Under the pieces are notes generated by a model. That model searched no databases, was not told the DNA's origin, and saw only the letters and a program-made list of their open reading frames with translations. From Fodinibius saliphilus (GTDB taxonomy: Bacteria > Bacteroidota > Rhodothermia > Balneolales > Balneolaceae): a stretch of 64,000 nucleotides of DNA. Below, piece by piece: positions 52,394-61,415 of the stretch. A program made the position numbers and the translations under genes. The stretch covers positions 496,001 through 560,000 of the forward strand of contig NZ_VAWF01000001.1 in NCBI RefSeq assembly GCF_005869845.1, written 5' to 3'. How positions within the stretch are numbered: position 1 is the stretch's first letter; each line of letters starts with the position of its first letter.

Positions 52394-53526
52394 AAGTTAT
52401 CATTACACATGCGGGATCCCGTCAAGCCTTTGATGTGATAAACATTCTTAAGAGAGAGTACGGGTTGGAGACTATTTTATTTTCCAAGCCCGGCAAAACG
52501 CTGTACTTGTCGTTGGTATATAGGCAGAAAGTCAATCGCTTGGATTGTGAGATGTATGAAAATTTCAGAGCCGATTTTGAAAAGGTATTAAACCGCTACA
52601 AAGGGGAAAAGCTGTATTATATGGCGATTTCAGAAAAGGCGACCTTGCATTTTTATGATTATGTGAAAGAGAGGCCTTCAACCAATATATCTTACCTGTT
52701 GCCTGAGAAAGAAGTATTTGAACTGACAAGAAATAAGGATGAGTTTCAACAATTTTGTGAAATGAATAGGCTGCCGGTCCCGAGGTCGTACGATAAGATG
52801 GGAGTGGAAGAGCTCGCTGCTTCATTTAATCCCGTAGTTGCCAAAAAGAAAATTGGTGCCGGATCAATGGGGATGAAGTATGTTGAAACGAAAGACCAGA
52901 TCCATCTTTTGGATGACATCAATTATGATTCCTATTTGATACAGGAAAAGATAGAGAGCAGTCAAAATATACACGGTGGGTTCTTTTTGAGCGAAAAAGG
53001 GAAAGTACATGTGTATCATGGACATTTTAGGATCAGAACCTTTCCTGAAAATGGCGGTGTTACTGTGTTTTCCAAAGCCGATTTAAATGAGGAGTTAAAA
53101 TCGATAGGGACAAAGGTATTAAAGAAATTGAATTGGAGCGGTTTTGCGATGATTGAATTTATGTTTGATCAAAATAGCAAGGAGTGGAAAATTATAGAGT
53201 TAAATCCTCGACTGTGGGGGTCCGTAATGCTTTCAGAGTTTTGTAATTCTTCTATGCTCATTAATTACGTACGCCTTTGTCAAGGCAAACCATTACGAAA
53301 GAAAAGGGTGGCTACGGATAGGTATATTCGCTGGTTTTTCCCATTTGAGATAGTCAGCTTTTTAAAAGGGAGACTGGGATTAACCGATTTTTTCAATATC
53401 CAAAATGACAAAACCTGTTATATCAATTTCACATACAGCGGCTGGGGTGCTGCCCTCCTTTATCTCCTGTACTTTACGTTTAACGGGAATTCAATTAGTC
53501 GTTTTTTTAAAAAAATATTTCCATGA
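52390..53526 (+). CDS. ATP-grasp protein (carbamoyl-phosphate-synthase-like)
   Basis: A 378-residue ATP-grasp enzyme: N-terminal Rossmann-like part (VIITHAGSRQAFDVINIL), FELTRNKDEFQQFCEMNRLPVPRSY, PVVAKKKIGAGSMGMKYV with the ATP-binding Lys, GFAMIEFMFD and WKIIELNPRLWGSVMLSE for metal binding, and a hydrophobic C-terminal helix (about 345-365) that may tether it to the membrane. Joins an unknown carboxylate and nucleophile; the glycan context suggests sugar decoration. Confidence 0.78.
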   Translation: MKVIITHAGSRQAFDVINILKREYGLETILFSKPGKTLYLSLVYRQKVNRLDCEMYENFRADFEKVLNRYKGEKLYYMAISEKATLHFYDYVKERPSTNISYLLPEKEVFELTRNKDEFQQFCEMNRLPVPRSYDKMGVEELAASFNPVVAKKKIGAGSMGMKYVETKDQIHLLDDINYDSYLIQEKIESSQNIHGGFFLSEKGKVHVYHGHFRIRTFPENGGVTVFSKADLNEELKSIGTKVLKKLNWSGFAMIEFMFDQNSKEWKIIELNPRLWGSVMLSEFCNSSMLINYVRLCQGKPLRKKRVATDRYIRWFFPFEIVSFLKGRLGLTDFFNIQNDKTCYINFTYSGWGAALLYLLYFTFNGNSISRFFKKIFP

Positions 53527-54131
53527 ATGATCAACTAATTGTCTTTGATTTTGATAAAACCATGACTGAAAAGGATACCGTACTTGGCTTTTATAAAGAG
53601 GCATCCACAGTTAAACTGCTATATTGTCTTAAGCTGCCACTGTTATACCTGTTTGCCCTATTGACGAAATTGAATGTTATAACGAATACTGAGTTAAAGC
53701 GGTTGGGTATTAAGCTTTTTTTACGTGGGTTAAAAAGAGAGAAATTGGAAAAGGTGGCAAGCGATTATTCAACGAAAATTAAATTGAATGAGGTATATCG
53801 GGATGACTTTGGTAGATATCCGCCTGAAAAAGTGGTCATTATGTCTGCTTCTTATCAAACCTATCTAAAACCATTGTTTCCAAATCACCGGGTAGTAGGA
53901 TCTGAGCTACTGTTCGATTCATCATCACAAGTTGCTGATCTTCATATCAATATGTATGGAGAGCAAAAAAAGAAGTGGCTAAACAATCAGGGCATAGATG
54001 AAATAGATATTCTTTTTACGGATAGTTATTCAGACAAACCATTGATGGATATTGCTAAAAATGTGGTTATGGTCAAAAACGGGGAGAAAGAATTACTTAA
54101 ACAGAATAAAGATGATCTATTTTATAGTTAG
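53523..54131 (+). CDS. HAD-superfamily phosphatase (SerB-like, subfamily IB)
   Basis: A 202-residue HAD hydrolase: motif I VFDFDKTMTEKDT (Asp9/Asp11), motif II VIMSAS, motif IV LFTDSYSDKPLM. The helical cap between residues 30 and 90 is short and hydrophobic. It may release phosphate from a sugar phosphate or a lipid-linked intermediate. Four-base overlap with the ATP-grasp gene. Confidence 0.82.
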   Translation: MNDQLIVFDFDKTMTEKDTVLGFYKEASTVKLLYCLKLPLLYLFALLTKLNVITNTELKRLGIKLFLRGLKREKLEKVASDYSTKIKLNEVYRDDFGRYPPEKVVIMSASYQTYLKPLFPNHRVVGSELLFDSSSQVADLHINMYGEQKKKWLNNQGIDEIDILFTDSYSDKPLMDIAKNVVMVKNGEKELLKQNKDDLFYS

Positions 54132-54143
54132 TAGCTGATTATT

Positions 54144-55019
54144 ATGGATAAAAAACCGAAATCTGTATTTACTGTTGATGTTGAGGATGGCATCAGTATT
54201 GCCATGCGTGATGCTTTTTCTGTGAATTCACCTCAAACATCCCGGGTGGTATCACTGACTAACAGGATCTTGGAATTACTGGCTGAACATCAGGTGAAAG
54301 GTACATTCTTTGTGTTGGGACAGGTTGCTGAAAAATTTCCGAATCTGGTTAAAAAGATAGCTACAGAAGGTCATGAGCTGGGAGTACATGGTTACAATCA
54401 CTTGCAATTTCATAAAATGACACCCGAACAGGCATTTCAAGAGTTGAGCAGTGCGAAAAAGTTAATTGAAGATATTTCTGGACTAGAGGTGTTTGGGCAT
54501 CGGGCTCCTGCATTTTCAATTTCCCCGGATACTCAATGGGGACTGGATGTCATTGCTGAAGTAGGCTTTACCTATGATAGCAGTATTATGCCTATTAACG
54601 GAATTAGGTATGGGTGGGCTGGTTTCCGAAAAGGCATACATTCCATAATAACCCCTTCCGGGAAGGAACTGATTGAGATACCGTTGAGTACTGTCAACAT
54701 TTTAGGTAAAGAAATACCGGTTTGCGGGGGTGGGTACCTGCGATTGTTCCCCTATTGGGTTACTAAAATGGCCCTGGAGAAAATACAAGAGGAACGACCG
54801 GTGGCACTATATTTGCATCCCTATGAATTGGATACCGAGAAGTATCCCGATTACTATTTTGAGCAGCTAAAAAAAGCTACACTTTTGAAAAGATACAAGA
54901 TGAAATCGATGTGGATAAACAGAAAATCAGTTTATCCCAAGTTATCAAAGCTATTACAGCGTTATGAATTTGATACAGCGTTTAATCTAGTTAGATGCCG
55001 GTCACCAATTGAAAAGTAA
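54144..55019 (+). CDS. Polysaccharide deacetylase, exosortase-locus (DUF3473) type
   Basis: A 291-residue carbohydrate esterase 4 enzyme: FTVDVEDGIS (acidic motif 1), KGTFFVLGQVAEKFPNLVKKIATEGHELGVHGYNHLQF (His-x3-His), FGHRAPAFSISPDTQWGLDVIAEVGFTYDSSI and LYLHPYELDTE. The combination FTVDVED and GHRAPAFSI is typical of the XrtA-associated deacetylases of exopolysaccharide loci. Unlike its two divergent NodB-fold relatives here, all motifs are canonical. It removes N-acetyl groups from the polymer or an intermediate. Confidence 0.88.
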   Translation: MDKKPKSVFTVDVEDGISIAMRDAFSVNSPQTSRVVSLTNRILELLAEHQVKGTFFVLGQVAEKFPNLVKKIATEGHELGVHGYNHLQFHKMTPEQAFQELSSAKKLIEDISGLEVFGHRAPAFSISPDTQWGLDVIAEVGFTYDSSIMPINGIRYGWAGFRKGIHSIITPSGKELIEIPLSTVNILGKEIPVCGGGYLRLFPYWVTKMALEKIQEERPVALYLHPYELDTEKYPDYYFEQLKKATLLKRYKMKSMWINRKSVYPKLSKLLQRYEFDTAFNLVRCRSPIEK

Positions 55020-55043
55020 CTTTTAATTGAAAAGACTTTCAAA

Positions 55044-55922
55044 ATGGGTAAGAAGACAATTATATATATATCTGGTCAAGGTTTTATAGGTTCAACACTC
55101 TTAGACATACTTCTAGGTGCAAAAAAAGATGCCTTCAGTGCTGGAGAACTTATTTTCTTCCCTCAAAAAGGAATTAAAAATCAAGAGTACTGTTCATGTG
55201 GAAAAAAAGTTCCAGAATGTGAAGTTTGGTCAAATATTTACAAAGAATGGGAAAAGAAACGAAATCTAAAGCTAGATGAATATATTGAAATACAAAGATA
55301 TTTAACCAGCTTAAAAAAAATTATATCATCTATTGTAAAATTAGTTATCCCTAGAAAGAAAATTAACTATTTCATTGATGATACCTATGAGCTATATAAT
55401 GCAATATTTTCGGTTACAAATTCGAACATTATTATAGATTCTTCCAAATCACCGCTTAATATATTGATCTTAAAAAAAAATAATTTTGATTTACATGTTG
55501 TTCATTTAGTAAGACGTTTTGGTGATATACTGAATTCAAATAAAAAAAGAGCTGAAAAGAATTTAAAGAAAGGGATTGAACATGAAATAGTTCCAAATAG
55601 TACTTCCTATGTTTTTTTAAATTGGGTTATTAAGAATTTAATAACAATCGGTTTTTCGAGAGGGGTTAGGTACAAGAGAATAAAGTATGAGGATATTGTT
55701 GCTACTCCTGAAGAACAAATATCTTATATCCTAAATAACAAATTTGATTATAAAAAAATATTGAATAGGCGAGGCCCTTTCTACCCAAAGCATTTAGTTG
55801 CTGGGAATAAAATACGTATGGAGGATGAAATATTTATTTCTGAAAAGCCAATGCATACAGAATACCATAGATTAAACGGTAAAGAGAAATTATTTGCCAG
55901 ACTTATTGATCAATTTTATTGA
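55044..55922 (+). CDS. Sulfotransferase-like protein
   Basis: A 292-residue protein: IIYISGQGFIGSTLLDILLGA (about 5-25) is the P-loop-like phosphosulfate site of the group that usually reads SGSTLLD, YCSCGKKVPECEVW is a Cys-rich element common in these enzymes, IIIDSSKSPLN and LHVVHLVRRFGDILNSNKKR give the 3'-phosphate site. The gene is strikingly A/T- and Lys/Asn-rich compared with its neighbours, which suggests separate acquisition. It breaks the tight gene overlaps of the operon. Confidence 0.75.
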   Translation: MGKKTIIYISGQGFIGSTLLDILLGAKKDAFSAGELIFFPQKGIKNQEYCSCGKKVPECEVWSNIYKEWEKKRNLKLDEYIEIQRYLTSLKKIISSIVKLVIPRKKINYFIDDTYELYNAIFSVTNSNIIIDSSKSPLNILILKKNNFDLHVVHLVRRFGDILNSNKKRAEKNLKKGIEHEIVPNSTSYVFLNWVIKNLITIGFSRGVRYKRIKYEDIVATPEEQISYILNNKFDYKKILNRRGPFYPKHLVAGNKIRMEDEIFISEKPMHTEYHRLNGKEKLFARLIDQFY

Positions 55923-55958
55923 TTTAATCAATATTCAGCAAGTTGTGAAAGAACAACA

Positions 55959-57092
55959 ATGATTATGAATGCAAGAAACATATTATTACAAAATGCAAAA
56001 AACCTATTAGGCTGGCGTACAGATCGTAAGATCGTAGTATTTGCAGTTGATGATTATGGAAATGTACGATTGCATTCAAAAGAAGCCCGTCAAAAGCTGG
56101 ACATGGCAGGTTTGCCGACATATAACCGGTTTGATGCTTTCGATTCACTGGAAACAAAGCAGGACCTGGCTATACTTTACGAAACATTGAGCTCGGTTAA
56201 CGATAAAAATGGTCGGAATGCAGTTTTTACTGCTTATACTGTGCCATGTAATATCAATTTTGAGAAAATAGCGGAGACCAATTACGAAGAATACCACTAT
56301 GAAGTTATTTCAGAAACGTATCAAAAATTGGCTACTTCGGATGCGTCTGCCTACAAGGGGGGCTGGGAATTATGGAAAGAGGGTATTGAAAAGGGGTTGA
56401 TGGTTCCACAGTTCCACGGTAGAGAACATCTGAACGTCAACTTATTTAATGAAAAGCTAGAAGCTGAAGATCATGATCTAATGACCTGCTTAAAGAATAG
56501 ATCTTTCACTAGTATTAAAAGCAATGAAGACAAGCTTATTTCGCCCATGGCTGCATTTGATTTTTGGCAATTTAAAGAAAATGAGCATTTCCATGGCATT
56601 CTGGAAGATGGTCTTATTCAGTTTGAAAATGTATTTGGAACTCGGGCTCAGAATTTTACTCCGCCGGTTTATAGTGCTCACCCTGTTCTACATAAAACAT
56701 TAAAAAAACATGGTATTCGTTTTGTAGATATGGCTATGATTTCAAGTGTGCATCAGGGGCAAGGAAAATTTGATAAAAAGTTTAACTATACGGGAAAGAA
56801 GAATGATGAGGGCCTTTGTCTAATTGTTAGAAATGTAGTTTTTGAGCCATCAGCTAACTATGATATTGATTGGCCATCCTATGTTATGCAACAAATTGAG
56901 GCAGCTTTCCGCTGGAATCGGCCTGCAGTAATTAGTTCACATAGGGTGAATTTTTGTGGGCATATCAACGAAGATAATCGCAAGAAGGGGGTAAAGGCAC
57001 TACATGAACTGCTAAAAAGAATAACAGACCGTTGGCCGGAAGTAGAGTTTATGGCAGCGAATGAACTTGGTGAACTGATCGTATCGGAATGA
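55959..57092 (+). CDS. NodB-fold polysaccharide deacetylase-like protein (paralogue B)
   Basis: A 377-residue paralogue of the protein at 40660: GWRTDRKIVVFAVDDYGNVRLHS, QFHGREHLNVNLF (His-x3-His), FTPPVYSAHPVL, and ISSHRVNFCGHIN. The shared opening GWRT(N/D)RK, HGREHLNV and SHRVN/THRVN identify a distinct subgroup of deacetylase-like proteins. It ends RWPEVEFMAANELGELI, also as in paralogue A. Both may act on different residues of the polymer. Confidence 0.65.
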   Translation: MIMNARNILLQNAKNLLGWRTDRKIVVFAVDDYGNVRLHSKEARQKLDMAGLPTYNRFDAFDSLETKQDLAILYETLSSVNDKNGRNAVFTAYTVPCNINFEKIAETNYEEYHYEVISETYQKLATSDASAYKGGWELWKEGIEKGLMVPQFHGREHLNVNLFNEKLEAEDHDLMTCLKNRSFTSIKSNEDKLISPMAAFDFWQFKENEHFHGILEDGLIQFENVFGTRAQNFTPPVYSAHPVLHKTLKKHGIRFVDMAMISSVHQGQGKFDKKFNYTGKKNDEGLCLIVRNVVFEPSANYDIDWPSYVMQQIEAAFRWNRPAVISSHRVNFCGHINEDNRKKGVKALHELLKRITDRWPEVEFMAANELGELIVSE

Positions 57093-57209
57093 TAGTGATA
57101 CAAATGATAATACGTAATAATACGGTATTATAATTTTAAATAACTTGGATAATTGCTAAATAGTAAGAGGTTATAAGTAGATATCCGAGATAAATAAAAC
57201 AGGCTGGAT

Positions 57210-58217
57210 ATGAAATTAAAGAGAGTCATATATCTGGGGTATTATATTAAACAGCTGAATAGAACAGAGTTTCTACAATTTCTTGACTATACAAGTAAGG
57301 TGACTGGGAAGTCCAAAGTTGCAATTGTCGTTGACATGTTGAAATCTGTTTTTATCTATAATATTTCTGTGCTTGAGTACTTTCAGTTTCGTTTTTATAA
57401 ACGGTCTAAAGGAGAGAGAAAATTATGGGCTGGAACGGGTTATATGTATGAATATCAGCTTAAAATGAATCCTCGTAACCGACGCCACATCCTTGAAGAC
57501 AAAACATTGTTTTATAAGAATTATGGTGACTTTTTAATTCATACAGTTGCTGACAGGGAGGATCTCAAAAATTCGCCTGCGGTTGCTGAAACTATTCTCA
57601 CTAATAAGTCTGGCAGGTTGGTATTTAAGCCTAAAGAGGGAAAGTGTGGCTTAGATATAGAAATAAGAAGATGTGAGGAGTTTAACCGAGAGGGTCTGAT
57701 CAAGTATATGGAAATAAATGATTATGCACTGGTTGAGGAGTTTTTGGTTCAACACCCAGAACTAAAACGTCTTTCCCCCTCTGGGGTTAATACGGTACGA
57801 ATTTTTACTCAGCTTAATGATAGAGATGAAGTCATAATACTGGGTTGTCGCTTACGAATTTCAGTGAATTCGCCGGTTGATAACATGGCAGCCGGTAATC
57901 TTGCTGCTCCCATCGATGAGGACACGGGGCGCTTAAGCGGACCGGGAGTCTATAGTGATATTACCAAAGATGAACGGATGTATCACCCGGTTACTAGTGT
58001 GAAAATACCGGGTTTCCAAGTTCCTTTTTGGGAGGAGACTATGCAGATGGTAAAGCATGCGGCACTCCATCATAAAGAAAATAGATCGATTGGCTGGGAT
58101 GTGGTTATTACAAAGGAAGGTCCCGGTCTGATTGAAGGGAACCACGATTGGTGTAAGCTCTTATGGCAATTACCGGCCAAAGAGGGGTTGAAGTCGGCTT
58201 TAAAGCAGTATAATTAA
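57210..58217 (+). CDS. Sugar-transfer-associated ATP-grasp protein
   Basis: A 335-residue ATP-grasp protein: SGRLVFKPKEGKCGLDIEI with the ATP Lys, SPSGVNTVRIFTQL, LGCRLRISVNSPVDNMAAGNLAAPID, and IGWDVVITKEGPGLIEGNHDW. The GVNTVRI and DNxxxGN elements are those of the ATP-grasp family found beside bacterial sugar transferases, and a sugar transferase is the next gene 10 bp later. Substrate unknown. Confidence 0.85.
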   Translation: MKLKRVIYLGYYIKQLNRTEFLQFLDYTSKVTGKSKVAIVVDMLKSVFIYNISVLEYFQFRFYKRSKGERKLWAGTGYMYEYQLKMNPRNRRHILEDKTLFYKNYGDFLIHTVADREDLKNSPAVAETILTNKSGRLVFKPKEGKCGLDIEIRRCEEFNREGLIKYMEINDYALVEEFLVQHPELKRLSPSGVNTVRIFTQLNDRDEVIILGCRLRISVNSPVDNMAAGNLAAPIDEDTGRLSGPGVYSDITKDERMYHPVTSVKIPGFQVPFWEETMQMVKHAALHHKENRSIGWDVVITKEGPGLIEGNHDWCKLLWQLPAKEGLKSALKQYN

Positions 58218-58227
58218 AAAGAATAGC

Positions 58228-58836
58228 ATGTTTTATCCTAAATATGGAAAGCGGTTTATTGATCTGATAGGCTCTCTTTTGCTGTTAATCGTGAGCTTGC
58301 CTATCCTGCTGATCACTTCATTTTTTTTATTTGCTCAAAATAAGGGAGGGGTATTCTATTATCAAAAGCGACCGGGTTTTAAAGAAAAGCCTTTTTATAT
58401 AATAAAGTTCAAGACTATGACTGATCAAAAAGATGAGAAAGGGAATTTACTATCCAATTCAGAGCGGATTACAACAATTGGAAGATGGGTTCGAAAACTG
58501 TCGCTGGATGAATTGCCCCAGCTGTTAAATGTATTAAAAGGGGATATGAGCTTGATCGGTCCGAGGCCATTATTGATGAAATACCTGCCGTTATATTCTG
58601 ATGAACAACACCAGAGACATGAGGTCAAACCCGGTATTACAGGTTGGGCCCAGGTTAATGGCAGAAATTCAATCAGCTGGGAAGAAAAGTTTACTCTTGA
58701 TCTTTATTACGTTGATAATGTTTCTTTTCTGTTAGATGTAAGAATAGTGGGTCTTACTGTTTTAAAGATTTTGAAGAGGGAAGGAATTAATCAGTCTGAC
58801 TCACAGACTATGCAACCATTTAAGGGTACCAAATAG
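58228..58836 (+). CDS. Undecaprenyl-phosphate sugar phosphotransferase (PglC/WcaJ family)
   Basis: A 202-residue monotopic phosphoglycosyl transferase: one N-terminal hydrophobic segment (FIDLIGSLLLLIVSLPILLI), the basic YQKRPGFKEKPFYIIKFKTM, LSLDELPQLLNVLKGDMSLIGPRPL with the catalytic Asp-Glu pair, and KPGITGWAQVNGRNSISWEEK. It is the minimal PglC size and starts the lipid-linked glycan by moving a sugar phosphate to undecaprenyl phosphate. The only initiating transferase in the window. Its stop overlaps the next gene's GTG. Confidence 0.93.
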   Translation: MFYPKYGKRFIDLIGSLLLLIVSLPILLITSFFLFAQNKGGVFYYQKRPGFKEKPFYIIKFKTMTDQKDEKGNLLSNSERITTIGRWVRKLSLDELPQLLNVLKGDMSLIGPRPLLMKYLPLYSDEQHQRHEVKPGITGWAQVNGRNSISWEEKFTLDLYYVDNVSFLLDVRIVGLTVLKILKREGINQSDSQTMQPFKGTK

Positions 58837-59468
58837 TGGACAAAAAAAAACTGTATATCGTTGGCGCAGGCAGTGTTGGTGCTCACTTAGCATTAAATCT
58901 GGAGGAATATTCAGAGAGATACAAAGTAGAAGGTTTTTTTGATGATGATCCTCAAAAAATTGGTGCAGAACTGTATGGTAGCCAAGTAATTGGTCCTGTC
59001 AGTGATGTTTTAAAAATGAAAGGGGAGGCAATTGTAATTGGGATTGCTTTTCCGGATATAAAGCGAAGAATCGGTGATATAATTACGGCTAACACTACGC
59101 TTGTTTTTCCATCTTTTGTTCACAAAAATGCTTGGGTTTCAAAAGAAATATCTCTTGGTATGGGATGCTTGGTGTACCCAGGAACAGCAATTAATTATGG
59201 TTGTAAAATAAATGATTTTGTGTGTATTAACATGAACTGTTCTCTGGGCCACCATACAGAGGTAGGAAGGTATACAAGTTTTGCACCTGGTGTCAACACG
59301 GGTGGACACACCGCCATAAAGGAGGGAGTGGAATTAGGAATAGGATCTTCTACTGTGCAGGATATTACAATTGGTGCAGGTAGTACAGTGGGAGGGCAAA
59401 GTATGGTAATCACTGATGTGAGGAATTACACCACGGTAGCGGGTATTCCGGCAAAAGTGATCTCATAA
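58836..59468 (+). CDS. Sugar N/O-acetyltransferase, PglD/NeuD family
   Basis: A 210-residue left-handed beta-helix acetyltransferase: N-terminal Rossmann part LYIVGAGSVGAHLALNLEEY, then hexapeptide repeats from about 95 (GMGCLVYPGTAINYG, NMNCSLGHHTEVGRYTSFAPG with the catalytic His). PglD acetylates a UDP-4-amino sugar before PglC uses it, and the pglC-pglD gene order is kept. The aminotransferase PglE and dehydratase PglF are missing here. Starts with GTG 58836, overlapping the stop of the transferase gene. Confidence 0.9.
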   Translation: MDKKKLYIVGAGSVGAHLALNLEEYSERYKVEGFFDDDPQKIGAELYGSQVIGPVSDVLKMKGEAIVIGIAFPDIKRRIGDIITANTTLVFPSFVHKNAWVSKEISLGMGCLVYPGTAINYGCKINDFVCINMNCSLGHHTEVGRYTSFAPGVNTGGHTAIKEGVELGIGSSTVQDITIGAGSTVGGQSMVITDVRNYTTVAGIPAKVIS

Positions 59469-59570
59469 AAAAATATCTCTTCTGCACAAATTTGTTATAA
59501 GGTGATTAACCTCAATTTCGTACGTAAGTAATTATATTAGTACAATATTCACCCATAAAGGGAGGCTACA

Positions 59571-61310
59571 ATGGCTAATTTAGGTCAATATGCAAGAAAA
59601 ATATTAGGCAAGAGTTCTAGGATTTATTCATTTCTAAATTTTATTGCGGGTTTTAGAGCGTTTAAGTTTTTTCTGGAATATATTAACAAACTTATTTACC
59701 CACGCTGGGTGAGAAAAAAAGAGATGGAATGGCAAGCTTTTTTAAAAGATACGGAAGCAATACCGGAAACATTAAATGGTTCAGTTCTAATATCTACAAG
59801 CACTAAAGAGAAAAGAATAAATCCAGAAAAGAAATCAGAAAGTAACCCTATTCTACACCGACATGTTTGGGTCAATGGACCAAATTACAACGGGATGGAG
59901 GATAATGACATTCGCGGATTTTTAGATGGTAAATATTACCATGCATGGAATCAACCAGGACAAAAACATGTAAGATTGGGAAGGGCTTCTAATAGTTTTT
60001 GCCGAACTAATGGAGAGTGGGAGCTATATCGTGTTCTTCAACGATGGACTAACCTGTGGTTACCTGAAGGGGCTAACGTACATAACGTTCATTTAGATAT
60101 AGAAGTCGAATTTGAAGTAGACCATAAGCTTGAAATTCTGCTATATAATGTACATAAAGATTGGGACCCAGGAGAGGGGGGGATAGATCGTAATAATATA
60201 AGTGATGCTAATTACGGAGAGGTATGGTGGAATGAAGTTGGTCAGGATGTAAAAAAATGGGGACTGCCTGGTGTTGGTTTTTCATCAAATACTCATTCTG
60301 AAGCTGACACACCTATATCGCCGCTGGCAATCGCTTACTATCAACCAGGTGATTCAAGTATTACTTTCGAATCACATCAACTTGCTTCTTATGTGGCTGA
60401 TCAAATTCATAGTGGTAACCCATTGCTATTTTTGTTAAAACTTTCAGACTATTATGAGGATCTTCCATTTTCTGTGATTAATCTCTATTCAGGTAATCAT
60501 GGAGATAGTCATAATACGGCAAGAAGACCTCAGCTCATTGTAGACTGGGAAGATGTAAATGCAAAAACTGAATGGAAAGAAGATATATTGTTAGAACACA
60601 ACAGGTCATTGGTATTTCCACGCATTCAGGTTGAAGATGCAGATAATATAGCAATTAGTTTTTTGAGTAAAACAAATGAAGAAATTCCAACTATAAGTAT
60701 TCGTGGTGGTAATGAAACAATAAAATCAGAATGGCACCCAATTTATTTTCCCAAAAAGATAGAAGATTGGTCATGGGTGGAAATCCGAATTGATGCACAT
60801 TTTAATCCTGTAAAAATTGGACAGTTATTTACGGCTGGTTTTAGAGAAACTTGGGTCAGAACAGCACCTCCAGAAGAACAGGAGGTTCTTTGGACTTTTC
60901 TTTCACCTTCGGATAAAAAATATAGCATTTTGGCAGAATATTGCGGTGATTATTGCTGGCAGGTGAATTTTGAACCCGATGAACTAGGTCGATGGCGATA
61001 TTATTGGACCCAAAACTTTACGGAGGCCCCTTACAAAAGTCCTGTTGGTATGTTTGATGTTATTTCTGGTAGCCAAGAGAATGCAATAAAAGCGCTTCAA
61101 AGATTAACTAAAAAAGTACGTGCATCAAGATTAGCTTTAATGCCGAGGATGCATGAATTTGGCCCTCCTTTTTATCGCTTACAACGAGAAGTCTTACGAT
61201 ACGAGAAACCTGAAAGTTTTAATTTCAATGGGAGCCTTAAAAAAAATGGACAGTCAAAAGAATTTCTTGATAAAGCAAGAAGAGTGTTGGGGAGAAGATC
61301 AAATAATTAA
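59571..61310 (+). CDS. Uncharacterised protein with DUF5060-like C-terminal domain
   Basis: A 579-residue protein without signal peptide. Residues about 90-340 (DIRGFLDGKYYHAWNQPG, RLGRASNSFCRTNGEWELYRVLQRWTNLWLPEGANV) look like a DNRLRE-type beta domain in the RxxL-fold style. Residues about 440-510 (VLWTFLSPSDKKYSILAEYCGDYCWQVNF... YKSPVGMFDVISG) resemble the DUF5060 beta-sandwich found before glycoside hydrolase domains. No catalytic domain is evident. ATG 59571 has a strong GGGAGG at 7 nt. A polysaccharide-binding role fits, on context only. Confidence 0.5.
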   Translation: MANLGQYARKILGKSSRIYSFLNFIAGFRAFKFFLEYINKLIYPRWVRKKEMEWQAFLKDTEAIPETLNGSVLISTSTKEKRINPEKKSESNPILHRHVWVNGPNYNGMEDNDIRGFLDGKYYHAWNQPGQKHVRLGRASNSFCRTNGEWELYRVLQRWTNLWLPEGANVHNVHLDIEVEFEVDHKLEILLYNVHKDWDPGEGGIDRNNISDANYGEVWWNEVGQDVKKWGLPGVGFSSNTHSEADTPISPLAIAYYQPGDSSITFESHQLASYVADQIHSGNPLLFLLKLSDYYEDLPFSVINLYSGNHGDSHNTARRPQLIVDWEDVNAKTEWKEDILLEHNRSLVFPRIQVEDADNIAISFLSKTNEEIPTISIRGGNETIKSEWHPIYFPKKIEDWSWVEIRIDAHFNPVKIGQLFTAGFRETWVRTAPPEEQEVLWTFLSPSDKKYSILAEYCGDYCWQVNFEPDELGRWRYYWTQNFTEAPYKSPVGMFDVISGSQENAIKALQRLTKKVRASRLALMPRMHEFGPPFYRLQREVLRYEKPESFNFNGSLKKNGQSKEFLDKARRVLGRRSNN

Positions 61311-61415
61311 AAAAATAAGGAGTACCTATCTTCTGTAATACCGTATGAATGGGAGATAGTATCGTCTACTGGTTTTGTTATTCTTTAAGGTTTTAAAACT
61401 ATTGATTTTAAAATT

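Noticed and set aside
59492-59506. CTGCAC...TTGT before the DUF5060-type gene
   Set aside because: Spacing is one base short of the sigma-54 requirement and the GG core is missing.
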